Source: a bacterium
Lineage (GTDB): Bacteria; Bacteroidota; Ignavibacteria; Kapaibacteriales; UBA961
Length of the DNA stretch: 14,067 nt
Assembly: GCA_022844575.1 (NCBI GenBank)
Contig: JALHLL010000014.1
Location: forward strand, 14,002 to 28,068
Direction: 5' to 3'
Below are positions 6,766 to 13,974 of this stretch, in pieces (positions within the stretch are counted from its first letter, which is position 1; each line of letters opens with the position of its first letter). Made by a program: the position numbers and the translations under genes. Below the pieces are notes generated by a model. That model saw nothing but the letters and a program-made list of their open reading frames with translations. It ran no database searches and was not told the origin of the DNA.

Positions 6766-7950
6766 TTATTGTTTGTGATTTGTAATTACTTCGGAATACA
6801 GTTTTTCATACTCAGTTGAAATGAAATCCCATGTGAATCTTTTTTTCCAATTCTCTTTTCCCTTTTGTTTCATTTTTTCCAATGTATTTTTATCCGCCAA
6901 AACATTTTCTATCTTTTGCGCAAACTCTGTTCTGGAAGCATATACATAGCCATTTTCGTTCACTTCCGATTGCACAATAAATCCCGCCTCGCTCCACTGT
7001 GCAATTTCTTCCGAATTTCCGGCATTCGATGCGATAAACGGGGTTGCCGAAGCCATTGCCTCGAAAAGTACTAATGGTGAACATTCTATATTCGAACCGA
7101 ATACAAAAACATCCGCCGCTTGGTACGCGGCAATAACCTCATCACGTGGTATATCAAGAACTAAAACTTTCTTTTTACCCATGGAGTATAAATAAGAACG
7201 CCATGCTCGCCGTTTGCAATCCATAAGACAGTTATCGTTGCTTACTGTATTGCCAATAATAACCAAAACCGATTTTCCTATATTCGCTTCTCTGAATGCC
7301 TCTATAACCAAACGGTGCCCCTTATAACCGGTATGGCTGCCAACAGTTAAAAGTAAAGGTACATTTTCCGCAATTCCGTACTTTTTTCTGAAGTTTATTT
7401 GAGTCGGAGAATTAAACTCAGTTTCGGATGCTGCATTTGTAATAACATGAAACGGAATATCATTATCTCTATAAAACTGCGCATCCCTATAAACGGAAGA
7501 GTGAAGAATATGCGCTGCATAGTTTCGCAAATAATTCGGTATTTGCGAAAAATAATCATCATAATTGCGATTGTATAAGCCCGAAAATCCGCAAGGTGCA
7601 AATATTGCGGGGAAGTTTACATATTCTATGTGAGGCATAATACAGTCGGCAGTCCATTGTTGCGCCGCATAATTCATCATTATATCAAAATGTCCGTTTT
7701 TCACAAACTCAATATAGCGATCAACCTCTCCTTTCTTTCCTTCCTTAATTCCACGAATACTATTACCGGAAACATCAAACTCTTCTATGTGTACACCATG
7801 TAGGTCTTTAAAATTTCTATCCTTACAATATGTTGTTGCAATGGTAACATTATGACACTTACAAACAAGACGTTCGGAAATTTGTTTAACAACCTCCTGT
7901 GCCCCCCCTTGAATCGGACTATATAATTCCACGGTATGAAGTATATTCAT
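6766..7950 (-). CDS. Family 4 glycosyltransferase (GT-B)
   Basis: A 394-residue retaining GT-B enzyme. The N-terminal acceptor domain begins MNILHTVELYSPIQGGAQEVV, whose glycine-rich loop (15-16) is typical of GT4. The C-terminal donor domain starts at LLTVGSHTGYKGHRLVIEAF (200-219). It contains the E-X7-E signature at E289 and E297 (SNIECSPLVLFEAMA), followed by PFIASNAGNSEEI. A nucleotide sugar is the expected donor; which sugar cannot be judged. The start at 7950 overlaps the methyltransferase stop by ATGA. The downstream CgeB-like gene begins after 27 bp with no visible terminator. Confidence 0.93.
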   Translation of the reverse strand: MNILHTVELYSPIQGGAQEVVKQISERLVCKCHNVTIATTYCKDRNFKDLHGVHIEEFDVSGNSIRGIKEGKKGEVDRYIEFVKNGHFDIMMNYAAQQWTADCIMPHIEYVNFPAIFAPCGFSGLYNRNYDDYFSQIPNYLRNYAAHILHSSVYRDAQFYRDNDIPFHVITNAASETEFNSPTQINFRKKYGIAENVPLLLTVGSHTGYKGHRLVIEAFREANIGKSVLVIIGNTVSNDNCLMDCKRRAWRSYLYSMGKKKVLVLDIPRDEVIAAYQAADVFVFGSNIECSPLVLFEAMASATPFIASNAGNSEEIAQWSEAGFIVQSEVNENGYVYASRTEFAQKIENVLADKNTLEKMKQKGKENWKKRFTWDFISTEYEKLYSEVITNHKQ

Positions 7951-8594
7951 CGTATGCCGTTATCCTTATAAAGCATTGTTTTCCATTGTTCAAGCATGCG
8001 TGTCTCGCCTTTCAGGCAACTTAACTCCAATAACTTTTCGGCTGAACGATATTGCTCCTTAGTAGATTCATTCTTTTGTTTTTTGGCAAAGACAGTAATA
8101 TTATGTGTGCCTTGCCATTGCGAATATTCAAATTTCAAGTCTGAATATCCCAAAACCGTTAAATGTTGCGTGTATTTAGCCTTATACCACCCGTCCCAAT
8201 GTGCGGCCCATTGGGCTTCATGAGAGCCGAAAATATGTCTCATGGCTACAAAACGCTTTTCCATAGAAGGATGAAATAATGCAACTTTAGCACATTTACG
8301 GAAGTCCGGCGTTTCAATAATTAATGTGCCGCCAATACGAAGCCATTGATGCCATTCAATAAGTAATTTAATTGCTTGTACTCTATTAAAATGCTCAAAT
8401 ACATGATGCAAACGAACTTCGTCTATACTGTTATGGGCATATTGTAAAGTAGTGATGTCTGCATGAATATCGGCAACGGGATTTGTTTGCACGGTTTGCT
8501 CAGAGGGAGGATAATCAATATTACAGTACCCTTCCATATATTTTTCACCGCATCCCAAATGCAACTTCTTATACTCAAGGTGTTGATGGTTCAT
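7947..8594 (-). CDS. SAM-dependent class I methyltransferase of the glycan cassette
   Basis: A 215-residue protein with a Rossmann methyltransferase fold. Motif I is LHLGCGEKYMEGYCNID (11-27), the adenosine-contact acid region is DIHADIT (42-48), and HVFEHF (64-69) lies in the post-II helix. GGTLIIETPDF (88-98) is the following strand. This pattern matches Methyltransf_11-type enzymes often found in polysaccharide loci. The AGGAGA about 9 nt upstream is one of the few good Shine-Dalgarno sites here. The start overlaps the GT2 stop by one base (TAATG), and the end overlaps GT4 by ATGA. It may O-methylate a sugar, possibly as a terminal cap, but the substrate is inferred from context only. Residues after about 165 are a variable helical tail. 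Confidence 0.83.
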   Translation of the reverse strand: MNHQHLEYKKLHLGCGEKYMEGYCNIDYPPSEQTVQTNPVADIHADITTLQYAHNSIDEVRLHHVFEHFNRVQAIKLLIEWHQWLRIGGTLIIETPDFRKCAKVALFHPSMEKRFVAMRHIFGSHEAQWAAHWDGWYKAKYTQHLTVLGYSDLKFEYSQWQGTHNITVFAKKQKNESTKEQYRSAEKLLELSCLKGETRMLEQWKTMLYKDNGIR

Positions 8595-9463
8595 TAATTA
8601 TATCTCCTAATGAGTATCGAATCGGTGATAATGGATATACGCACCGTAATATGTTTTATAATATTTTTCCACGAAAGTGCTTTTACAAGGTCTTTCTTGC
8701 GATTTCTTCGCGCTTTCAGATAGATTTTGTGCGGTATGGATATTGAGTTTTTCTTCGCAAATTTATTCAGTCTTCTAAGTATATGAATATGCCCCTCAGC
8801 CCTATGAACTTTACTCTGCTGCGAACGTATATTGTCAATGCGATTATCTCTATACCGTAATAAAGGGTCGGATATTAAACCGCATTCGGTTATCATTGCA
8901 AATCTCAACCATAAATCATAATCTTCAATAGCGCGTACTTCTCTTTCTTCACAAAAGAGACCTGTTTTTTTTATCAGGTGGGCTTTAATAAGTACGGATG
9001 AAGACACAACTATATTGTCCGATAATAAATTGGATATTATATTCCCTTGATAAGTTTGCATTCCTTCAAAAAATAAATCCGGTTCATCCTTTTCATCTAC
9101 CATTTTGTAGGCATTTGTTGCAATCAGTCCTAAATGAGGGTATTCTTTTACAAAAAGCAATTGTGTTTCCAATTTTTCCGGCAGCCAAATATCGTCCGAG
9201 TCGAGAAATGCAATAAACTGTCCTTTTGCCGAAATTATACCCGCATTGCGTGCAATAGCAGGTAAACCCGAATGCTTCAGTTTTAATACTCTGAAACGTT
9301 TATCATATTTTTTTACGATACTTTCAATGTCATCATCGGAACCGTCATCACATACAATTACCTCATAATTCCTCATTGTCTGTTTGCTTACACTTTCCAA
9401 CGTTATATCCAACAGATCGGCACGGTTATAAACCGGTATAATAATACTTACAAGAGGTGTCAT
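8594..9463 (-). CDS. Family 2 glycosyltransferase
   Basis: A 289-residue GT-A enzyme. It begins MTPLVSIIIPVYNRADLL, the canonical GT2 first strand. VCDDGSDDD (37-45) is the UDP-binding segment, LDSDD (87-91) carries the DXD, and AIEDYDLWLRF (178-188) is the catalytic-base region. The C-terminus (about 205-289) is strongly basic with many Lys and Arg residues (KARRNRKKDLVKAL), which may favour the membrane surface or a charged acceptor. It overlaps the upstream GT-B-like gene by ATGA and the downstream methyltransferase by TAATG. The donor sugar is unknown. The presence of three distinct GT2 genes in the cassette argues for a heteropolymer with several different linkages. Confidence 0.92.
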   Translation of the reverse strand: MTPLVSIIIPVYNRADLLDITLESVSKQTMRNYEVIVCDDGSDDDIESIVKKYDKRFRVLKLKHSGLPAIARNAGIISAKGQFIAFLDSDDIWLPEKLETQLLFVKEYPHLGLIATNAYKMVDEKDEPDLFFEGMQTYQGNIISNLLSDNIVVSSSVLIKAHLIKKTGLFCEEREVRAIEDYDLWLRFAMITECGLISDPLLRYRDNRIDNIRSQQSKVHRAEGHIHILRRLNKFAKKNSISIPHKIYLKARRNRKKDLVKALSWKNIIKHITVRISIITDSILIRRYN

Positions 9464-10521
9464 AATTGTAAACTTGCAATTAAATCAAGAAATTTCTTGC
9501 GTGTATTATCATAAGAAAAAGTTTGTAATGATTCAAAAGCATTTTCCGCTACGGAATGATAAAATTGGGAATCTTCAATAAGTTGTTTTCCTAACCGAAC
9601 AGCATTATCCAAATCAAAATGGTTGCGTATAGTCGTGTCAGGAAAAAGTGTACTGCCATGAACCGTTGATTCCGTAGTAATGATAGGCATTTTTAATGCT
9701 GCGGCATCTAAAACAAAACGCGCCCATGTATAACGATTATCCAAATTCATCCACAAGGAAGCACCCCCGTTAAATCTAAAGTACTCACTTATGGATTTTT
9801 CCAAATATACGGTCAAGTTCGGGTCATTATAGGCGAGATGTGTTTTCTTTTTTGTGATATCTTTATCGAGGACGGAGCCGAACTTGCGCCAGTTGGAGAA
9901 AGTTCTATTTAGTCGGCGTAGCATTACTTGGGAAAAACCATAATATGGCAAACCGATTTCCTTTGCCGCAAGCACATCGTTCATTCTTCGGAGAAGAATC
10001 GGACATATACAAATTTCCTTACGCCTTTTATCATACGGTGTCGCATATGCGGAAACTCCGTCTATAGGGTATGGTAAGCCGATTGTAGTGATAGGTGTTT
10101 GAGTTAAGCGGCGAAAAAAAGGTGCACTGTGTTCATTGATTACATTCACAATGTCAGCTGCATCAAGTATATCACGATACTCCGTATCCGGTTCAAGATA
10201 TTCATTGGCATCACCTTCTACTATGGATATCCATACAAGAGAAGAAGGGCGGTTATCAAGCAAACGGCGTTGTTTAGAAAGATAAGAACGAGGTATGCGA
10301 TTCGCATTCCCGAAGACAATATCGAAACGTGATAAATCCGATACTTGTACTTCGGGATAGTCAATAAATTCGGCATCAAAAGCAAATGCAAGTGCATCAA
10401 CACCATTTGCCGTATTCGCGTCCTCAACGGAACGTTCTGCGGCAGTCCAACGTGGTCTATTCCATACGCTTCCGCCAAAGATACCTACACGGGGTTTGGA
10501 CATTGAGGCAAAGCAATTCAT
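9460..10521 (-). CDS. Probable GT-B-fold glycosyltransferase of unrecognised family
   Basis: A 353-residue protein that I cannot place in a named family. The N-terminus has a Rossmann-like beginning (KPRVGIFGGSVWNRPRW). The C-terminal third resembles a GT-B donor domain: RFVLDAAALKMPIITTES followed by a segment ending HFDLDNAVRLGKQLI and a terminal helix. As first gene of the sugar cassette, ending in an ATGA overlap with a GT2, it is most likely a glycosyltransferase. It starts 17 bp after the dnaJ stop. An internal ATG at 10503 (MSKPRVGIFGG) is an alternative start that would put the first beta strand at the N-terminus. Neither start has a clear Shine-Dalgarno site, so the longer form is given. 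No DXD or clear E-X7-E motif was found, so the mechanism is unknown. Confidence 0.7.
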   Translation of the reverse strand: MNCFASMSKPRVGIFGGSVWNRPRWTAAERSVEDANTANGVDALAFAFDAEFIDYPEVQVSDLSRFDIVFGNANRIPRSYLSKQRRLLDNRPSSLVWISIVEGDANEYLEPDTEYRDILDAADIVNVINEHSAPFFRRLTQTPITTIGLPYPIDGVSAYATPYDKRRKEICICPILLRRMNDVLAAKEIGLPYYGFSQVMLRRLNRTFSNWRKFGSVLDKDITKKKTHLAYNDPNLTVYLEKSISEYFRFNGGASLWMNLDNRYTWARFVLDAAALKMPIITTESTVHGSTLFPDTTIRNHFDLDNAVRLGKQLIEDSQFYHSVAENAFESLQTFSYDNTRKKFLDLIASLQL

Positions 10522-10538
10522 ATATCACATACAAATGA

Positions 10539-11708
10539 TTATGAAAATGCTTCTTTTACTCTATCGAAAAAATCTCTGGGTTTTTCTTCCGATCCGCCTT
10601 TAAGAGTACGTTTTGGTTGAATACTCTCAATATTCGTAAGTTCTTTTATGACGGTTTTCTCTTTTATTGAGAGTGTGGTTGGCACATAGACTGTTACGTT
10701 TACCAACAAATCACCTTTACCATGTGCATTCAAATGCTTAATACCCTTATCACGCACTCTTATTATTGTACCCGGTTGAGTCCCTGCTTCTATTTTTACA
10801 TGTGTTGTACCCGTGAGAGTCGGTACTTCAATATCGGTTCCTAAAGCTGCCTCAGGAAAACTTACGGCAAGATTATAGAGAATGTCATCATTTTGCCGTG
10901 TAAAGTGTTCATGTCCTTGTTCTTCCATAACAACAATAACATCTCCTGGAGGACCGCCGCGTCTTCCGGCATTTCCCATGCCTTGCAAGGGTATATAATT
11001 ACCGGAACTTACACCTGCCGGTATCGATACGGTAATTGTCACTTCATCCTTTACTCTACCTTCGCCGCTACATGTGCCGCATTGTTCCTTTATTACTTTT
11101 CCCGTACCACCGCAATTTGCACATGGTGCAATATTGACAAATTGCCCGAAAACGGAACGCGATACCTGGCGCACCTCGCCCGATCCTCCGCATGACGTAC
11201 AGTTTGAATACCCCGAACCTGTTTTAGCGCCTGTTCCTGTACAAGTATCGCATACAACCCACTTTTTAAGTTTGATGCGTTTATCCGTACCTGTAGCAAT
11301 TTCCTCTAATGTGAGAGGCATTTTTAATTTAATATCGCTACCGGGTTCACCCATTGAACGTTGCCTTGCACGACCACCGCCTCCGCCGAAAAACTGATCG
11401 AATATCGACGAGCCACCGAAGAAATCCCCAAACTGACTGAAGATATCTTGTACATTCTGGTATTGATGAAAATCCTGTCCGCCACGCAATCCCTGATGTC
11501 CATAATTGTCATAACGTGCACGTTTATCGGCATCGCTTAAAACTTCGTATGCTTCCGTCGCTTCTTTAAATTTATCTTCCGCTTCGGGATTGCCCTGATT
11601 TCTGTCAGGGTGATATTGTAATGCTAATTTTCTATATGCCGATTTGATTTCATCATTTCCGGCAGTTTTCGCTACGGATAAAACTTCGTAATAATCTCTT
11701 TTTTCCAT
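10539..11708 (-). CDS. dnaJ: Chaperone DnaJ (Hsp40, type I)
   Basis: This co-chaperone stimulates DnaK ATP hydrolysis and delivers unfolded clients in the cytoplasm. All type I parts are present in 389 residues. The J domain covers about 4-69 with HPD at 33-35. A Gly/Phe-rich linker runs from about 73 to 120. Four CxxCxGxG zinc repeats have C153/C156, C170/C173, C196/C199 and C210/C213. The C-terminal substrate-binding beta domains follow. The start fits the usual MEKRDYYEVL. It lies 47 bp downstream of grpE on the same strand, an arrangement common in bacteria. dnaK and hrcA are not in the window. The glycosyltransferase cassette begins 17 bp after the stop, with no terminator hairpin seen between them. 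Confidence 0.98.
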   Translation of the reverse strand: MEKRDYYEVLSVAKTAGNDEIKSAYRKLALQYHPDRNQGNPEAEDKFKEATEAYEVLSDADKRARYDNYGHQGLRGGQDFHQYQNVQDIFSQFGDFFGGSSIFDQFFGGGGGRARQRSMGEPGSDIKLKMPLTLEEIATGTDKRIKLKKWVVCDTCTGTGAKTGSGYSNCTSCGGSGEVRQVSRSVFGQFVNIAPCANCGGTGKVIKEQCGTCSGEGRVKDEVTITVSIPAGVSSGNYIPLQGMGNAGRRGGPPGDVIVVMEEQGHEHFTRQNDDILYNLAVSFPEAALGTDIEVPTLTGTTHVKIEAGTQPGTIIRVRDKGIKHLNAHGKGDLLVNVTVYVPTTLSIKEKTVIKELTNIESIQPKRTLKGGSEEKPRDFFDRVKEAFS

Positions 11709-11755
11709 GATGACGATTTGATGTTCGTGAGTAATGATTGGGTGAAAGCAGTTTA

Positions 11756-12406
11756 TTATTGTGATCCGGCGGAGGTTATTACTTTGGCATGACGCAATAC
11801 TTTTTCACGTAAATAAAAACCGCGCTGAACTAATTGCGATACATGACCTTCGGGTAAATCGGAGGGTAACTGCGCCAATGCTTCATGGACTTCTACATTA
11901 AACGGTTGCCCTATTGCATCTTCAATAACTCGAACTCCCGCATCTTCGAAGATTTTTATGGCTTTATGATAAATCATTTCAACGCCTTTCTGAAAAGCCG
12001 CAGGATCGCCGGTACCTTTGTTAGCAGCATCTAAAGCGGCATGCAAATCATCGAGAACAGGCAACATTTTTAATAATAAATGCTGATTTGCATATTCTCT
12101 TAACTCTTCTTTTTCCTTTAATGAACGACGGCGGAAATTATCCAATTCGGCAACCTGACGTATTAACTGATCGCGCAAATCATCTCTTTCTCTGGTTATT
12201 TTCGTCAGAGTATCATCATTGGCTTCAGCTGTATATGTTCCGATATTGTTTTCCAAAACAGTTTCGTTTTTCGATTGTGCCTCATGTTTTACTTGTTCGG
12301 TCGTTGAATCAGCCATTTCTTCGTTCCGCAAATACGTATTATATAAATCTTTCATTTTATCGCCGACATTACGTCGGTTTTTGTTTTTATTATCAAGTTC
12401 ACTCAT
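11756..12406 (-). CDS. grpE: Nucleotide exchange factor GrpE
   Basis: GrpE releases ADP from DnaK and works with DnaJ. The protein has 216 residues. Residues 1-65 are a polar, low-conservation N-terminus. A long charged dimerisation helix follows (about 68-110, including ERDDLRDQLIRQVAELDNF and RRRSLKEKEELR), then the helical bundle with LKMLPVLDDLHAAL. The C-terminal beta wing carries GQPFNVEVHEALAQLPSD and the conserved ending REKVLRHAKVITS. The start at 12406 gives MSELDNKNKN; a later ATG at codon 18 is possible but not needed. It heads the minus-strand gene series and is followed by dnaJ. No CIRCE element (the HrcA operator) was seen upstream. Confidence 0.95.
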   Translation of the reverse strand: MSELDNKNKNRRNVGDKMKDLYNTYLRNEEMADSTTEQVKHEAQSKNETVLENNIGTYTAEANDDTLTKITRERDDLRDQLIRQVAELDNFRRRSLKEKEELREYANQHLLLKMLPVLDDLHAALDAANKGTGDPAAFQKGVEMIYHKAIKIFEDAGVRVIEDAIGQPFNVEVHEALAQLPSDLPEGHVSQLVQRGFYLREKVLRHAKVITSAGSQ

Positions 12407-12571
12407 GGATTTAACTTTACATTGTTAAAAATTCACGATTTTCGTCGTAAAAACATGATGTTGACGGATAAGTATAGTGTTTTCGTTTGATAGATGGGTT
12501 TCAATCTATGTGTTCATCCGTTCCTTCACTCATGTTTTTGCTAAAGAACTAAAAATGGATTCATTAGGTAT
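12407..12571. promoter_or_regulatory. Divergent promoter region between grpE and the SunS-like glycosyltransferase
   Basis: This 165-bp gap must hold promoters for both directions. Visible elements are an 11-bp palindrome AACATGATGTT (12452-12462), ATAGAT (12490-12495) with ATCTAT (12504-12509) as a 6-bp inverted repeat, and ACGA/TCGT at 12435-12445. On the minus strand, TATACT (12476-12471) could be a -10 for grpE, with a leader of roughly 58 nt, but no well-spaced -35 was found. On the plus strand, TTGACG (12461-12466) has no good -10 at the expected distance. Neither promoter can be fixed. Confidence 0.4.
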
Positions 12572-13549
12572 ATGCTTCGCTCTCAGGAATGTACTATAGG
12601 CTTATCAATGATTGTACGTAATGCGTGTACAACGGTTCAATATGCTTTGTCATCTTGTGCGGAGATAATGAAACAAATCGTTATTGTAGATACCGGTTCG
12701 GAAGATAATACACCATCATTATGCACGCGATTCGGGGCAGAAATGCATTTTCTTGTATGGAAGGACGACTTTTCATATGCCCGTAATCATGCCCTTGCGT
12801 TTATGCGTACTGATTGGGTACTTCAGCTTGATGCGGATGAAACGATTTGTAACCCGACTGAATGGCTTGCGTTTATCAACTCCATTCATAAGCAAGATTC
12901 CGTCGGAGGGGTTCGTATCCGTATTCACAATGAACTGGAAGATAAAGAAACATCAAGTAGTCATATATATACACGGTTATATCGTAGAAATTCTTCATTC
13001 GCATATGAAGGAGCCATTCATGAACAAATAGCTCCGTCAATACTAATTGCCGGATATGAGATTACGGATTCCGATCTGAAAATTATTCATTCGGGATATT
13101 CGGGTAAGAATCAAGAGAAGGAATCGCGTAACAGAAGAATTTTGGAGAAGGAATTGTTGCGAAGCCCCGACGATCCGTTTTTACTTTATCATAACGGCAA
13201 TACACTCTTTGCACAGGGAGACTATAAAGCTGCGCGAGAGTATTTTGAGAATGTGTATGCCAATGATAAGCTAAGTAATGATCAGCAGGAGAATGTACGC
13301 TTGCGTTTAGCTCAAATCGCGATTTCCGAATCGGAGTATGAGAAAGCAAATACTTACCTAAGTACTGAATGCTTAAGTGATGATAATGAAGGTTTTCGTC
13401 ATTACTTAATCGGTTCGATTGAGGCGATAAGTGGCAGATATGAATCGGCGATGAAGCACTTTAGCGATAGCTTAAACTCGAAAACGGTTAATAAGAGCAC
13501 CGTTGAAAACTTTATTCATCAGATTGAGCAAATGACAGGGAAATACTAA
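12572..13549 (+). CDS. SunS-like family 2 glycosyltransferase with TPR-like tail
   Basis: A 325-residue protein. The catalytic half has IGLSMIVRN (9-17), VIVDTGSEDNT (37-47), the FSYARNHAL segment (67-75) and LDADE (86-90, metal-binding DXD). This set distinguishes the SunS/TPR-domain GT2 group from surface-sugar GT2 enzymes. YEGAIHEQI, a further hallmark, lies at about 149-157. The C-terminal half (about 190-310) contains helical repeats such as PFLLYHNGNTLFAQGDYKAA and RHYLIGSIEAISGRYESAM, readable as TPRs. SunS itself glycosylates cysteine in a bacteriocin, and TPRs suggest a protein partner here, but the acceptor is unknown. The ribosome site is weak (TTAGG). The gene is divergent from grpE and 14 bp upstream of the DUF2752 gene. 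Confidence 0.88.
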   Translation: MLRSQECTIGLSMIVRNACTTVQYALSSCAEIMKQIVIVDTGSEDNTPSLCTRFGAEMHFLVWKDDFSYARNHALAFMRTDWVLQLDADETICNPTEWLAFINSIHKQDSVGGVRIRIHNELEDKETSSSHIYTRLYRRNSSFAYEGAIHEQIAPSILIAGYEITDSDLKIIHSGYSGKNQEKESRNRRILEKELLRSPDDPFLLYHNGNTLFAQGDYKAAREYFENVYANDKLSNDQQENVRLRLAQIAISESEYEKANTYLSTECLSDDNEGFRHYLIGSIEAISGRYESAMKHFSDSLNSKTVNKSTVENFIHQIEQMTGKY

Positions 13550-13563
13550 ATACAGATGGTACG

Positions 13564-13935
13564 ATGAAAGCAAAACGGAAGTATAATGTATTCATAATAC
13601 TGCTTTTTATAGTAGGGTTGCCTGTCCTTTATTTTGTTAATCCTTCGGAAACACCGCTTGTTCCGTGCATATTCAACAAAATTACGGGCTGGAAATGTGC
13701 GGGATGCGGCATAACAAGGGCAAGTCATCAGATTTTACATGGAAATTTTGAAGCCGCGTGGAACTTTAACCCCATTATTTTCGTAACTGTACCTGTAGTA
13801 TCGTATTTAGTATTCGGATTCATACTTCGTGAATGGTTTGGCAAACAGTTACCGACTATACGAATGCCATTGTGGCTGTATATTGCACTCGGAATTACCA
13901 TCATCATATTTACAGTAGTACGGAATCTGAATTGA
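13564..13935 (+). CDS. DUF2752 small membrane protein
   Basis: A 123-residue membrane protein. Hydrophobic helices lie at about 8-26, 70-88 and 102-119. The DUF2752 signature is complete: C35, then TGWKCAGCGITRA at 41-53 with C45 and C48, then ILHGNFEAAWNFNP (57-70). The conserved CxGCGxTR motif suggests metal or redox chemistry at the membrane face, but no function has been established for the family as far as I know. It starts 14 bp after the SunS-like gene, with a poor Shine-Dalgarno site, so the two may be co-transcribed. The next gene is a probable TM2-domain protein; DUF2752 genes often neighbour such small membrane proteins. Confidence 0.88.
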   Translation: MKAKRKYNVFIILLFIVGLPVLYFVNPSETPLVPCIFNKITGWKCAGCGITRASHQILHGNFEAAWNFNPIIFVTVPVVSYLVFGFILREWFGKQLPTIRMPLWLYIALGITIIIFTVVRNLN

Positions 13936-13974
13936 ATCGGTGGAATATTCATTTTTTTCAAAGGGGAAAAAACT

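Noticed and set aside
3675..10521. O-antigen or capsule locus with full assembly machinery
   Set aside because: No Wzx, Wzy, Wzz, ABC exporter, O-antigen ligase, initiating transferase or nucleotide-sugar synthesis gene is present in the window.
11074..11397. A 107-codon plus-strand open frame inside dnaJ, rich in Pro
   Set aside because: It is a shadow of the Gly/Cys-rich dnaJ zinc-finger region, where CxxCxGxG codons read as Pro-rich on the other strand.
12434..12445. CIRCE (HrcA operator) upstream of grpE
   Set aside because: No TTAGCACTC-N9-GAGTGCTAA-like sequence is present; the short ACGA/TCGT repeat does not resemble it.
12407..12571. Sigma-32-like promoter for grpE (TTGAAACCCATCTAT on the minus strand)
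   Set aside because: TTGAAA and CCCAT are contiguous instead of separated by a spacer, so they cannot act as -35 and -10 boxes.
12555..12599. Short 14-codon frame starting ATGGATTCATTAGG just before the SunS-like gene
   Set aside because: It is out of frame with the gene, has no ribosome site and no pattern of a regulatory leader peptide.
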